DNA from: Lolliginicoccus lacisalsi
GTDB taxonomy: Bacteria; Actinomycetota; Actinomycetes; Mycobacteriales; Mycobacteriaceae
Assembly (NCBI RefSeq): GCF_014841105.1
Contig: NZ_JACYWE010000002.1
Location: forward strand, 406,434 to 470,433
DNA: 64,000 nucleotides
Reading direction: 5' to 3'
In this document: positions 55,867-64,000 of the stretch, one piece after another
How positions within the stretch are numbered: position 1 is the stretch's first letter
Layout: the number at the start of each line of letters is the position of its first letter
Program-made: the position numbers and the translations under genes
The notes under the pieces: generated by a model
Told to the model about the DNA's origin: nothing
The model's input: only the letters and a program-made list of their open reading frames with translations
The model's database searches: none

Positions 55867-57123
55867 ATGAGGCTTACCAAGCGCGGGGTCGCCGCCCCCA
55901 CCGCGATCGTGGCGGTCGGACTCCTGCTCACGGCATGCGGAAGCCGGTCCGGGGATGAAACAACCTTCGCCGCGACCGAATCCTGCGTCGACACCTCGGG
56001 CGACACCATCAAGGTGGGCTCGCTCAACTCGCTGACCGGCACCATGGCGATCAGCGAGGTCACCGTGCGCGACTCGATCGCCCTCGCGGTCGATCAGATC
56101 AACGCCGATGGCGGCGTCATGGGCAAGCAGATCGAGGTCGTGGGCGAGGACGGCGCCTCGGATCCCGCGAAGTTCCGGGAGAAGGCCGAGAAGCTCGTCC
56201 GCGATGATTGCGTCGCCGCGGTGTTCGGTGGCTGGACCTCCGCGAGCCGCAAGGCCATGCTGCCGGTCTTCGAGTCCAACAACGCGCTCCTGTACTACCC
56301 CGTGCAGTACGAGGGCCTCGAATCGTCGCCGAACATCTTCTACAGCGGCGCCACCACCAACCAGCAGATCGTCCCCGCCCTCGACTACCTCAAGGAAGAG
56401 GGCATCACGTCGATCTATCTCGTCGGCAGCGACTACGTCTTCCCGCGCACCGCCAACGACATCATCAAGGCCTACGCCACTGCCAATGACATCGAGGTCC
56501 TCGGCGAGGACTACGTTCCGCTCAGCGGTTCCGCGGACTTCTCCACGATCCTCAACAAGGTCCGCTCGGCGCAGCCCGACGCCATCTTCAACACGCTCAA
56601 TGGCGATGCCAACGTCGCGTTCTTCAACGAGTACGCCAACGTGGGCCTCGAGGCCGCCACCACCCCGGTCATGTCGGTGTCCATCGCCGAGGAAGAGGTC
56701 GCGAGCATCGGTGTCGACAACATCGAGGGCCAGCTGACCGCCTGGAACTACTACCAGACCGTCGATACGCCCGAGAACGCCGCTTTCGTCGCCGCGTACA
56801 AGGATCGCTACGGCCAGCAGAAGCCCACATCCGACCCCATGGAGGCCGCCTACACCTCGGTGTTCCTGTGGCGCGCCAGCGTCGAGGAAGCGGGCTCGTT
56901 CGACGTCGATGCCGTTCGTGATTCGGCCGGAGGCGTGTCCTTCGATGCGCCCGAGGGCACCGTCGTCATCGACGGCGAGAACAACCACCTCACGAAGACC
57001 TCCCGCATCGGCGTCATCAACTCCACGGGCCTCATCGACACCGTCTGGGAGTCCGAGGGGCCGATCGATCCCGATCCATACCTGACGTCCTACGACTGGG
57101 CCGAAGGGCTCGGCGGGAACTGA
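55867..57123 (+). CDS. urtA: Urea-type ABC transporter substrate-binding lipoprotein
   Basis: 418-aa periplasmic-binding protein of the Leu/Ile/Val-like (UrtA) class. Lipoprotein signal VGLLLTAC, Cys24. The core [70 protein letters not shown] and [10 protein letters not shown] are typical for urea/short-amide binders of the FmdD/UrtA clade. First of five co-directional transporter genes. In corynebacteria such systems are under nitrogen control; a regulator site is not clear here. Urea is the likely ligand. Confidence 0.93.
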   Translation: MRLTKRGVAAPTAIVAVGLLLTACGSRSGDETTFAATESCVDTSGDTIKVGSLNSLTGTMAISEVTVRDSIALAVDQINADGGVMGKQIEVVGEDGASDPAKFREKAEKLVRDDCVAAVFGGWTSASRKAMLPVFESNNALLYYPVQYEGLESSPNIFYSGATTNQQIVPALDYLKEEGITSIYLVGSDYVFPRTANDIIKAYATANDIEVLGEDYVPLSGSADFSTILNKVRSAQPDAIFNTLNGDANVAFFNEYANVGLEAATTPVMSVSIAEEEVASIGVDNIEGQLTAWNYYQTVDTPENAAFVAAYKDRYGQQKPTSDPMEAAYTSVFLWRASVEEAGSFDVDAVRDSAGGVSFDAPEGTVVIDGENNHLTKTSRIGVINSTGLIDTVWESEGPIDPDPYLTSYDWAEGLGGN

Positions 57124-57207
57124 CCCCACCTCGCGGGCCCGCGCTGATCACCGGCGCGGGCCCGCTCCCGTGCCACTCATCCCTCACAGGAAGGACTGGG
57201 AACCGCG

Positions 57208-58092
57208 ATGGACATCGTGACCAGCCAGCTCTTCACCGGCCTCAGCATGGGATCGATCCTGCTGCTCATCGCCCTGGGCCTCTCCCTCACCTTCGGCCAG
57301 ATGGGCGTGATCAACATGGCCCACGGCGAGTTCATCATGGCCGGCTCCTACACGGCGTTCGTCGTGCAGCAAGTGTTCTCGAGCGCCGGGGCATCGCTAC
57401 TGGTGTCCCTCGTCCTTGGCTTCCTCGTCGGTGGCATCCTCGGCGTCATCCTCGAGATGACACTGCTCAAGCGCATGTATCACCGTCCGCTCGACACGTT
57501 GCTCGTCACCTTCGGCGTGGGCCTGATCCTCCAGCAGGTCGCCCGGGACATCTTCGGCGCCCCCGCCGTCAACGTCGTCACCCCTGACTTCCTGCGCGGC
57601 GGCATCGAGATCTTCGGCAGCGTCGTCCCGAAGACTCGCATCTTCATCCTGCTGCTCGCGATCGCCTGCGTCATCGCGCTCGCCGCCGCCCTCAAGTACA
57701 CCCCCATGGGGCGCAGGGTGCGCGCGGTCGTCCAGAACCGTGATCTCGCCGAGGTCAGCGGCATCTCCAGCCGGCGCACCGACATCACCACCTTCTTCAT
57801 CGGATCGGGCCTCGCCGGCGTCGCGGGGGTGGCGCTCACTCTCATCGCCTCGACGAGCCCCACCATCGGGCAGTCCTACATCGTGGATGCGTTCCTCGTG
57901 GTGATCGCCGGCGGGCTCGGCCAGATCCGTGGCGCGGTTATCGCCGCGTTCGCGCTTGGCCTGCTGCACTCGGTGTTCGAGTACTCCACCACGGCGAGCA
58001 TCGCCAAGGTCCTGGTGTTCGTCGTGATCGTCATCTTCCTGCAGGTCCGCCCCCAGGGCCTGATCAGCGTGAAGACAAGGAGCCTCGCGTGA
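57208..58092 (+). CDS. urtB: Urea-type ABC transporter permease 1
   Basis: 294-aa hydrophobic permease of the LivH/UrtB class, about eight membrane helices. GLSLTFGQMGVINMAHGEFIMAGSY is the signature N-terminal block and GRRVRAVVQNRDLAEVSGI the cytoplasmic coupling region. An 84-base gap separates it from urtA, and it overlaps urtC by four bases. Together with urtC it forms the membrane channel. Confidence 0.94.
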   Translation: MDIVTSQLFTGLSMGSILLLIALGLSLTFGQMGVINMAHGEFIMAGSYTAFVVQQVFSSAGASLLVSLVLGFLVGGILGVILEMTLLKRMYHRPLDTLLVTFGVGLILQQVARDIFGAPAVNVVTPDFLRGGIEIFGSVVPKTRIFILLLAIACVIALAAALKYTPMGRRVRAVVQNRDLAEVSGISSRRTDITTFFIGSGLAGVAGVALTLIASTSPTIGQSYIVDAFLVVIAGGLGQIRGAVIAAFALGLLHSVFEYSTTASIAKVLVFVVIVIFLQVRPQGLISVKTRSLA

Positions 58093-59234
58093 TCCAGACA
58101 ACCAGCACGCCCAGCCCGCCCACCACTCCCGGCGGCGACCCGCGCCCGTCCGCTCGCCCCCGCTTGGTCCTCTCGCGCTACACCACCCTCCTCGGCTTCG
58201 GCGCCGGCGCGCTCGTGCTGTTCGTCGTCGCCCCCGTCCTGCTCAGCGAGTTCCGGCTCGGCCTGCTCGCCAAGTTCCTCACCTTCGCGATAGTGGCGGT
58301 CGGCATCGGTCTCGCCTGGGGCCGCGGTGGCATGCTCACCCTGGGCCAGGGCGTCTTCTTCGGGCTCGGCGCCTACATGATGGCCATGCACATGAAGCTC
58401 GCGGACGCCACGATCTCCGGCGGCCCCGGCACCCTGCCCGACTTCATGCAGCTCGGTGGACAGCGCGAGCTGCCCGGCTTCTGGCTCCCGTTCACCAGCC
58501 CCCTGGTCACCCTCCTCGCGATCGTGCTGGTACCGACCAGCCTCGCGCTGCTGCTCGGCCTCGGCATCTTCAAGCGACGCGTCAAGGGCGCCTACTTCGC
58601 CATCCTCAGCCAAGCGCTGGCCGCCGCCTTCGCCATCCTGCTGATCAGCCAGCAGAACACCCTCGGCGGCTCCAACGGCATCAGCTACTTCCGCACCTGG
58701 TTCGGGTTCAACCTGCGCGACCCAGCCAACCAGCAGATGCTGTACTTCATCGCAGCCGGGACGCTGCTCGTCATCATGGCGATCACCTGGCAGGTCATGC
58801 GCAGCCGCTATGGCGAGCTGCTGATCGCGGTGCGCGACCAGGAGGAGCGCGTGCGGTTCCTCGGCTACGATCCCGCCAACATCAAGCTCGTGGCGTACGT
58901 GATCGCCGCGCTGTGGGCATCCATCGCGGGAGCGTTGTTCGTTCCGATCGTCGGCATCATCACACCGCAGGACGTGGGCGTTCTCGCCTCGATCGCGTTC
59001 ATCATCGGCGTCGCCATCGGTGGCCGCACCACGCTGCTCGGCCCGGTGCTCGGCGCGATCGCCATCGCCTGGGCCCAGACCTCCCTGTCCGAGCAGTTCC
59101 CCTCCGCCTGGACCTACGCGCAGGGCGCGCTGTTCGTCCTCGTCGTGGGCTTCCTGCCCGGCGGCATCGCCTCGCTCATCGTGTGGCGGCGGCGCGGCAA
59201 GCAAGCGGACCAGTCGAAGGAGGCCAGCGCATGA
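58089..59234 (+). CDS. urtC: Urea-type ABC transporter permease 2
   Basis: 381-aa LivM/UrtC-class permease. After a Pro/Thr-rich N-terminal tail, hydrophobic helices start near residue 35. LAWGRGGMLTLGQGVFFGLGAYMMAMHMK, GAYFAILSQALAAAF and LGYDPANIKLVAYVIAALWASIAGALF mark the family. The inserted loop after MHMKLADATISGGPGTLPDFM, specific to UrtC-type proteins, supports urea over amino acids. The GTG start overlaps urtB; the end overlaps urtD (ATGA). Confidence 0.94.
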   Translation: MIQTTSTPSPPTTPGGDPRPSARPRLVLSRYTTLLGFGAGALVLFVVAPVLLSEFRLGLLAKFLTFAIVAVGIGLAWGRGGMLTLGQGVFFGLGAYMMAMHMKLADATISGGPGTLPDFMQLGGQRELPGFWLPFTSPLVTLLAIVLVPTSLALLLGLGIFKRRVKGAYFAILSQALAAAFAILLISQQNTLGGSNGISYFRTWFGFNLRDPANQQMLYFIAAGTLLVIMAITWQVMRSRYGELLIAVRDQEERVRFLGYDPANIKLVAYVIAALWASIAGALFVPIVGIITPQDVGVLASIAFIIGVAIGGRTTLLGPVLGAIAIAWAQTSLSEQFPSAWTYAQGALFVLVVGFLPGGIASLIVWRRRGKQADQSKEASA

Positions 59235-60028
59235 CCAGCCACGCCCCGATTCCCGGCGGCAATGCCGGAATGAGCTCGGAATACCTCGAGGTGCGCGGCC
59301 TCACCGTGGACTTCGACGGCTTCAAGGCCGTGCAGGGCGTGGACCTCACGCTCCTGCAGGGCGACCTGCGCTTCCTCATCGGCCCGAACGGCGCGGGCAA
59401 GACCACCCTCGTCGATGCCATCACCGGCCTTGTCCCCGCCACCGGTTCCGTGGAGAAATCCGGGGTCGAGCTGATTGGCAAGCCCGCCCACAATATCGCC
59501 CGCCTCGGCGTGGGACGGACGTTCCAGACCGCCAGCGTGTTCGAGGAGCTCACCGTCCTGCAGAACCTCGACATCGCCGCCGGGGCCAAGCGTTCCCCCT
59601 GGTCCCGGCTGCGCAGCCGCACCACCATCGAGCCCCGCATCGAGGAAGCCCTCGAGACGACCGGGCTCGGCGCGCTGCGCGAGACACCCGCCGGGATCCT
59701 GGCCCACGGGCAGAAGCAATGGCTCGAGATCGGCATGCTGCTCGTCCAGGACGCGACCGTGCTCCTTCTCGACGAGCCCGTCGCGGGAATGAGCCACGAC
59801 GAGCGCCAGCAGACGGGCGAGCTGCTCCAGCGGATCGGGGGCGAGCGCACCGTCGTGGTCGTTGAGCACGACATGGACTTCATGCGCCAGTTCGCCACCT
59901 CCGTCACCGTGCTCCACGGCGGGCAGGTCCTCAGCGAGGGCAGCGTCGCCGAGGTCCAGGCCGATCCCCGCGTGCAAGCCGTCTACCTCGGCACCGCCGC
60001 CACCGCGGAAGGAAACGATCATGCTTGA
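59231..60028 (+). CDS. urtD: Urea-type ABC transporter ATPase 1
   Basis: 265-aa ATPase of the LivG/UrtD type. Walker [11 protein letters not shown]-loop [17 protein letters not shown], signature [16 protein letters not shown] (AHGQ, as in UrtD proteins), Walker [13 protein letters not shown] and switch [11 protein letters not shown] 59231 overlaps urtC; the 3' end overlaps urtE by eight bases. Its AHGQ signature and DFDGFKAV start distinguish it from amino-acid LivG. Confidence 0.94.
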   Translation: MTSHAPIPGGNAGMSSEYLEVRGLTVDFDGFKAVQGVDLTLLQGDLRFLIGPNGAGKTTLVDAITGLVPATGSVEKSGVELIGKPAHNIARLGVGRTFQTASVFEELTVLQNLDIAAGAKRSPWSRLRSRTTIEPRIEEALETTGLGALRETPAGILAHGQKQWLEIGMLLVQDATVLLLDEPVAGMSHDERQQTGELLQRIGGERTVVVVEHDMDFMRQFATSVTVLHGGQVLSEGSVAEVQADPRVQAVYLGTAATAEGNDHA

Positions 60029-60713
60029 GCTACGCGAGGTCCACACCGGCTACGGCCGCTCCACCGTAGTCCACGGCGCCTCCATCACCGTCCCGCCGGA
60101 CGGCGGGGTCGCCATCATGGGGCACAACGGGGCGGGCAAGACGACACTCCTGCGCGCGGCCGTCGGGCTGTGCAAGGCCACGAAGGGAACCGTCCTGCTC
60201 GACGGGGAGGACGTGACCAGCATGCGCCCCAGCGGCCGGGTCGCCCGCGGGCTCGCCTACGTGCCGCAGGGCCAGCAATCCTTCGGGCAGCTCACCACCC
60301 TGGAGAACCTGCAGCTCGTCGCGGACGGACGAGCGCGCGGCAAGGATCTCATCGACGAGGCGCTCGACATGTTCCCCGCGCTCACCGCCCTCCTCCCCCG
60401 CAAGGCCGGGCTGCTCTCCGGCGGCCAGCGCCAGCAGCTCGCCATCGCGCGCGCCCTGATCACCGAGCCGCGCATGCTCATCCTCGACGAGCCCACCGAA
60501 GGCATCCAGCCCTCGGTCGTGCAGGAGATCGAGGAGAAGATCCTCGCCCTCACCGAGCGCGGCAACCTCGGCGTGCTGCTCGTCGAGCAGCACATCGGCT
60601 TCGCGCTGCGGGCCGCGCAGCACTACTACGTCATCGAGGCCGGGCACATCACCGCCAGTGGCGACGGTGGCACGATGGCCGCGAGCGAGGTTCGCGAGGC
60701 CATGGCGATCTAG
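60021..60713 (+). CDS. urtE: Urea-type ABC transporter ATPase 2
   Basis: 230-aa LivF/UrtE-class ATPase. It starts [19 protein letters not shown]; Walker A is [13 protein letters not shown], signature [16 protein letters not shown], Walker [14 protein letters not shown], and the switch His lies in LVEQHIGFA. The [20 protein letters not shown] block is typical of UrtE. ATG 60021 follows AAGGA. It is the last urt gene, and its stop ATGGCGATCTAG is repeated downstream in five more copies. Confidence 0.94.
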   Translation: MLELREVHTGYGRSTVVHGASITVPPDGGVAIMGHNGAGKTTLLRAAVGLCKATKGTVLLDGEDVTSMRPSGRVARGLAYVPQGQQSFGQLTTLENLQLVADGRARGKDLIDEALDMFPALTALLPRKAGLLSGGQRQQLAIARALITEPRMLILDEPTEGIQPSVVQEIEEKILALTERGNLGVLLVEQHIGFALRAAQHYYVIEAGHITASGDGGTMAASEVREAMAI

Positions 60714-60782
60714 CATGGCGATCTAGCCCTGGCGATCTAGCCCTGGCGATCTAGCCCTGGCGATCTAGCCCTGGCGATCTAG
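60704..60782. repeat. Six tandem copies of the urtE stop sequence
   Basis: GGCGATCTAG begins at 60704, 60717, 60731, 60745, 60759 and 60773, period 13 once then 14. The first copy is the end of urtE with its TAG. Because the 14-nt period shifts frame, the array puts TAG in all three reading frames in succession. It precedes the SDR gene by about 60 bases. Confidence 0.9.
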
Positions 60783-60840
60783 CTCTACTGGCACGGCAGA
60801 TCTCCCGAGGAACCCATGGCGGGCACGTATCGTGAACGGC

Positions 60841-61722
60841 ATGGGCAAGTGGGAGAACAACCTCAAGGGCCAACGGATCCTGATCACGGGCGGGGCGCGC
60901 GGCCTGGGCGCGGCACTCGCCCGCGCGCTCACCGCGCATGGGGCGAGCGTCGCGCTGCTCGGCATCGAGACCGACCTCCTCGAGAAGGTCGCGGCGGACT
61001 GCGCCGCTCCGTGGCGGGAATGCGATGTCACCGATGCGGCCGCCGTGGACACCAGCATCGCTGAGCTCGTCGGCGAGCTCGGCGGTCTTGATGCCGTCAT
61101 CGCCAATGCCGGTGTCGCCGCGCAGCTCCCCCTCATTGGCGGCAATCCAGACGTCTTCCTCCGCACCGTCGATGTCAACATCGTCGGCGTCTACAACACG
61201 ATCCGTTCCGCCGGGCCGCACGTATGCCACGACCGCGGCTACGTGCTCCTCATCTCCTCGCTCGCTGCGGCCATCCACTTGCCGCTGCTCGGCGCCTACA
61301 GTGCCTCCAAGGCCGCCGTGGAAGCACTCGGCGACGCGCTTCGGGCCGAGCTGCGGCCCCACGGCGGCGCCGTTGGCGTCGCCTACTTCGGCGAGCTCGA
61401 TACGGACATGACCGCACGTGGATTTGGCACCCGTGCGGCCGCGGAGCTCGTCAAGAACGTGCCCATGCTCAAGGTGGCGCGGGTCGAGCCAGCCATCCGA
61501 GCGCTCGAGCGCGGCATCGCCAAGCGTTCCCGCATCATCGTTTCCCCGCGCTACACGGGACCGATCCTGCATTCGCGGGCGGTCGCGCAGCGCATCATGG
61601 AGATCGCGATGCGCCGCAACGCCGCGGCCGCGCTCGAGATCGCCCGCGCCGAGAACGCTCCGCTCACCACGATCCAGCCCGAGCATCCGCGCAAGAACCG
61701 CACTGGAGGAGCAGCCTCGTGA
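60841..61722 (+). CDS. Short-chain dehydrogenase/reductase
   Basis: 293-aa SDR with the cofactor loop ITGGARGLGAALARAL, ANAGVAAQLP, a Ser in LLISSLAAAIHLP and YSASK as Tyr-x3-Lys, followed by FGELDTDMT. The longer C-terminus (res 220-293, RIMEIAMRRNAAAALEI) is typical of a Mycobacteriales SDR subgroup. ATG 60841 is chosen; an upstream GTG at 60832 adds three residues. It overlaps the AhpD-like gene at its stop (GTGA). Substrate unknown. Confidence 0.9.
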   Translation: MGKWENNLKGQRILITGGARGLGAALARALTAHGASVALLGIETDLLEKVAADCAAPWRECDVTDAAAVDTSIAELVGELGGLDAVIANAGVAAQLPLIGGNPDVFLRTVDVNIVGVYNTIRSAGPHVCHDRGYVLLISSLAAAIHLPLLGAYSASKAAVEALGDALRAELRPHGGAVGVAYFGELDTDMTARGFGTRAAAELVKNVPMLKVARVEPAIRALERGIAKRSRIIVSPRYTGPILHSRAVAQRIMEIAMRRNAAAALEIARAENAPLTTIQPEHPRKNRTGGAAS

Positions 61723-62285
61723 CAACCCCCCGAATCCCACCCGGAGGGCTCGCCGAGCTCGGCCCCGCCAACTGGTTGTTCACCAGGCTCGCGCGGCGAG
61801 CGATGCGCGTCGAGGACGTTCACCTGTTCAGCACCCTGGGCCACGCACGGGGGCTCTTCCGCGCCTGGCTGATGTTCTCCGCCCGCCTCATGCCCTTCGG
61901 CTCGCTCCCGCGCTACGAGGTCGAGATGCTCATCCTGCGCATCGCCCACTTGCGTGGCTGCGCCTATGAGCTTGATCATCACGAGCGCCTCGGCCGCCGC
62001 GCCGGGCTCAGCCCCGCCCTGATCGCCAGGGTCCAGGAAGGGCCCGCCGCGGCCGGCTGGTCGACCCGCCACCATGCGCTGCTCGTCGCGGTGGATCAAC
62101 TCGTGGGCACCAAGGACATCGATGATGACGCCTGGCAGGCTCTCACGCGATTCCTCGACGAGCGCGAGCTCATCGAGATCGTGATGCTCGTCGGGCAGTA
62201 CGATTCGCTGGCCACCACGATCCGCGCGCTGCGCATCCCCCGCGACACCCGGCCCGCGGCTCGTCGCCAGGCCAACGCCAACTAG
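61719..62285 (+). CDS. Carboxymuconolactone decarboxylase / AhpD-like protein
   Basis: 188-aa alpha-helical protein of the CMD/AhpD fold. The core LILRIAHLRGCAYELDHHERLGRRAGL has the His pair of the family but only one Cys where AhpD peroxidases carry CxxC, so peroxidase activity is unlikely. Further SPALIARVQEGP and ELIEIVMLVGQYDSLATTI. GTG 61719 overlaps the SDR stop and follows GGAGGA. It corresponds to Rv0464c by size and place. Possibly a tautomerase/decarboxylase-like role with the SDR. Confidence 0.88.
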   Translation: MTTPRIPPGGLAELGPANWLFTRLARRAMRVEDVHLFSTLGHARGLFRAWLMFSARLMPFGSLPRYEVEMLILRIAHLRGCAYELDHHERLGRRAGLSPALIARVQEGPAAAGWSTRHHALLVAVDQLVGTKDIDDDAWQALTRFLDERELIEIVMLVGQYDSLATTIRALRIPRDTRPAARRQANAN

Positions 62286-62375
62286 CGCCCGGGGCGATCG
62301 CGGGGGCTGCCACTTGTGTGCGGTTTCGCACCCCCGAGCGGGCCGGGAAGGGTGCGGAAGGTAACACTTCCGGGG

Positions 62376-62401
62376 CTGGGGACCTTCGGGTCTGGGGACC
62401 T
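62376..62401. repeat. CTGGGGACCT duplication, 16-nt period
   Basis: CTGGGGACCT occurs at 62376 and 62392, separated by TCGGGT, between the AhpD-like end and the lpd terminator. Another short duplication in a gene-end gap. Confidence 0.6.
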
Positions 62402-62415
62402 CGCGCGCGAATAGC

Positions 62416-62454
62416 GCGGGAGGGGCACCCACCTCGAGTGGCTGCCCCTCCCGC
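62416..62454 (-). terminator. Terminator after lpd
   Basis: GCGGGAGGGGCA pairs with TGCCCCTCCCGC (12 bp), with an inner CCAC/GTGG stem and CTCGA loop. It lies 12-50 bases past the lpd stop on the minus strand and also faces the AhpD-like gene end. Confidence 0.8.
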
Positions 62455-62465
62455 TAGCGCGTGGG

Positions 62466-63869
62466 TCAGAAGTTGATCATGTGCCCCGCGAGCCCATGGA
62501 TGGCTTCCTGCAGGGCCTCGCTCAGCGTGGGGTGGGTGTGGACGTTCCGGGCGAGCTCGTTGACGGTGAGGTCCCACTTCTGGGCCAGCGTCAGCTCGGG
62601 CAGCAGCTCGGATACGTCCGGGCCAATGAGGTGGCCGCCGAGCAGCTCGCCGTACTTGGTGTCAGCGATGAGCTTGACGAACCCGGTGGCGTCACCGAGG
62701 CCATGCGCCTTGCCGTTAGCCATGAACGGGAAAGTGGCCACCTTGACGTCGTGGCCCTCGTCCTTGGCCTGCTGCTCGGTGAGGCCGAACGACGCCACCT
62801 GCGGCTGGCAGAACGTTGCCCGCGGCATCATGCGGTAGTCGCCGAGCTCCAGGGTCTCCGCGCCGCCGATAGTCTCGGCAGCGACGACGCCCTGCGCCTC
62901 CGCGACGTGAGCAAGCTGCAGCTTCGCCGTGACGTCACCGATCGCATAGATGTGCGGAACGCTGGTGCGCATGCGGGCGTCGATATCGATGGCCCCGCGC
63001 TCGGTCACCGAGACGCCGGTGTTCTCAAGGCCATATCCCTCGATGATCGGGGCGAAGCCAATGGCCTGCATGACCTTGTCGACGGTGACGGTCTCGACCT
63101 TCTCGGACTTGTTGTCCTTGATCTTCACCGTGACCTTCGAGCCATCATCGTCGAGGCTCTGCACCGCGGCGCCAGTCCTCATGGTGACGCCAAGCTTCTT
63201 GTAGGCCTTCTCGATCTCCTTGGAGACATCCGCGTCCTCGTTGGGCAGGGCACGGTCGAGGAACTCGACGATCGTGACGTCCACACCGAAGTTGGCCAGC
63301 ACGTAGCCGAACTCCATGCCGATCGCGCCTGCACCAATGATCAGCATCGAGCCGGGCAGATCACGTGTCATGATCTGCTCCTCGTAGGTCACCACGTTCT
63401 CGCTCAGCTCGGTGCCGGGCAGCAGCTTGGTGCTGGCCCCCGTCGAGATGATGGCGTTGTCGAACGTCAACGTCTCGCTGCCACCCTTGGCCAGCTCGAC
63501 CTCGATGGTGCGGTCGTCGGCGAAGGAGCCGCGCCCCTCGTACTCGGTGATCTTGTTCTTCTTCATCAGGAAGTGCACGCCCTTGACACGACCGTCCGCC
63601 ACCTTGCGGCTCCGGTCGAAGGCAGCGCCGAAGCCCATCGAGGGGTTGCCCTCGATGCCGAACAGCTTCGCTTCGTTCGCGAGGAGGTGCGCGAGCTCCG
63701 CGTTGCGCAGCAACGCCTTGGAGGGGATGCAGCCCACGTTCAGGCACACCCCGCCCCAGTACTTCTCCTCCACGATCGCGGTCTTGAGGCCCAGCTGCGC
63801 GCAGCGAATCGCCGCGACATACCCGCCAGGTCCAGCTCCGAGAACAACAACGTCGTAATGTGCAGCCAC
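62466..63869 (-). CDS. lpdA: Dihydrolipoyl dehydrogenase
   Basis: 467-aa FAD/NAD flavoprotein, the E3 of pyruvate and 2-oxoglutarate dehydrogenase complexes (and of AhpD-dependent peroxidase in mycobacteria). FAD loop [15 protein letters not shown], redox pair [16 protein letters not shown] (Cys42/Cys47), NAD loop [22 protein letters not shown] and the active-site His in [11 protein letters not shown] are all intact. GTG 63869 matches the normal N-terminus; the frame extends upstream without homology. It is separated from the urt/SDR block by convergent terminators. Confidence 0.96.
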   Translation of the reverse strand: MAAHYDVVVLGAGPGGYVAAIRCAQLGLKTAIVEEKYWGGVCLNVGCIPSKALLRNAELAHLLANEAKLFGIEGNPSMGFGAAFDRSRKVADGRVKGVHFLMKKNKITEYEGRGSFADDRTIEVELAKGGSETLTFDNAIISTGASTKLLPGTELSENVVTYEEQIMTRDLPGSMLIIGAGAIGMEFGYVLANFGVDVTIVEFLDRALPNEDADVSKEIEKAYKKLGVTMRTGAAVQSLDDDGSKVTVKIKDNKSEKVETVTVDKVMQAIGFAPIIEGYGLENTGVSVTERGAIDIDARMRTSVPHIYAIGDVTAKLQLAHVAEAQGVVAAETIGGAETLELGDYRMMPRATFCQPQVASFGLTEQQAKDEGHDVKVATFPFMANGKAHGLGDATGFVKLIADTKYGELLGGHLIGPDVSELLPELTLAQKWDLTVNELARNVHTHPTLSEALQEAIHGLAGHMINF

Positions 63870-64000
63870 GGTGTACGAGCGTAGTCCTGTGCCAGCGGTC
63901 TGTCCCGCGTTGGGGTCGAATCCCCCGAATCCGCCGCTCCCCGGTACCCCGCGGCGCATACTAGCGAAACCGGGAACGACCAGTACTCAATGACGAGGAG

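Overview
This is GC-rich chromosomal DNA from an actinobacterium of the order Mycobacteriales (Corynebacteriales) that is probably not a Mycobacterium. Markers include mycothiol synthesis (MshA), a heparin-binding-haemagglutinin-like protein, SenX3-RegX3, RamB, a CobA-HemD fusion, a bS22 mini ribosomal protein and DUF2993, DUF2505, DUF2516 and DUF3093 proteins. From about 14.9 to 63.9 kb, gene order follows, in reverse, what I remember of M. tuberculosis Rv0462 to Rv0514: lpd, ramB, icl, fadB2, hbhA, deoC, murB, mshA, gpm1, senX3-regX3, ppx, proC, galE2, serB1, hemACDB. This synteny is from memory and the genus cannot be fixed from the sequence. No tRNA, rRNA, CRISPR, prophage or insertion sequence was recognised.

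Layout. 0-4 kb: an MbtH-like protein cut by the window edge and a two-gene ABC exporter, probably the flank of a non-ribosomal peptide or siderophore locus. 4.2-8.5 kb: a 56-aa conserved protein, otsA, and an otsB-GH15 fusion interrupted by an in-frame TAG. 8.6-15 kb: a LacI regulator, a zinc/manganese ABC transporter (znuACB) and 5-oxoprolinase (pxpABC). 15-21.3 kb: the haem operon hemA-hemC-cobA/hemD-hemB followed by three small membrane proteins. 21.6-31.7 kb: a thiol protein, a SerB-like phosphatase, an acyltransferase, an epimerase, bS22, a BldC-like regulator, proC, an isomerase-like TIM barrel, ppx and regX3-senX3. 31.9-48.3 kb: glycolysis, acyl-CoA ligase, mycothiol, murB, deoC, purU, a MerR regulator, an HbhA-like protein, an XRE regulator and DUF445. 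48.7-55.3 kb: an aberrant metE paralogue, fadB2, isocitrate lyase (aceA) with an in-frame TAG, and ramB. 55.4-62.3 kb: a 44-aa mini-protein, a complete urea-type ABC transporter (urtABCDE), an SDR and an AhpD-like protein. 62.4-63.9 kb: lpd.

Themes. Carbon flow (lpd, aceA, ramB, gpm, fadB2), nitrogen and metal uptake (urt, pxp, znu), haem, trehalose and mycothiol genes sit together as housekeeping blocks. Many neighbours overlap by 1-8 bases, so translational coupling is common.

Most unusual points: (1) two otherwise intact genes, aceA and otsB-GH15, each carry one in-frame amber codon; (2) the MetE homologue has lost three of four zinc ligands; (3) the two ABC half-transporters have perfectly complementary degenerate sites; (4) a 17-nt hairpin sequence recurs 10 kb apart, and 13-16-nt duplications recur around gene ends; (5) a 44-aa peptide gene has its own structured leader and a strong terminator, and may be a mycomembrane mini-porin; (6) a perfect dyad sits inside a 19-bp promoter spacer upstream of the MerR gene.
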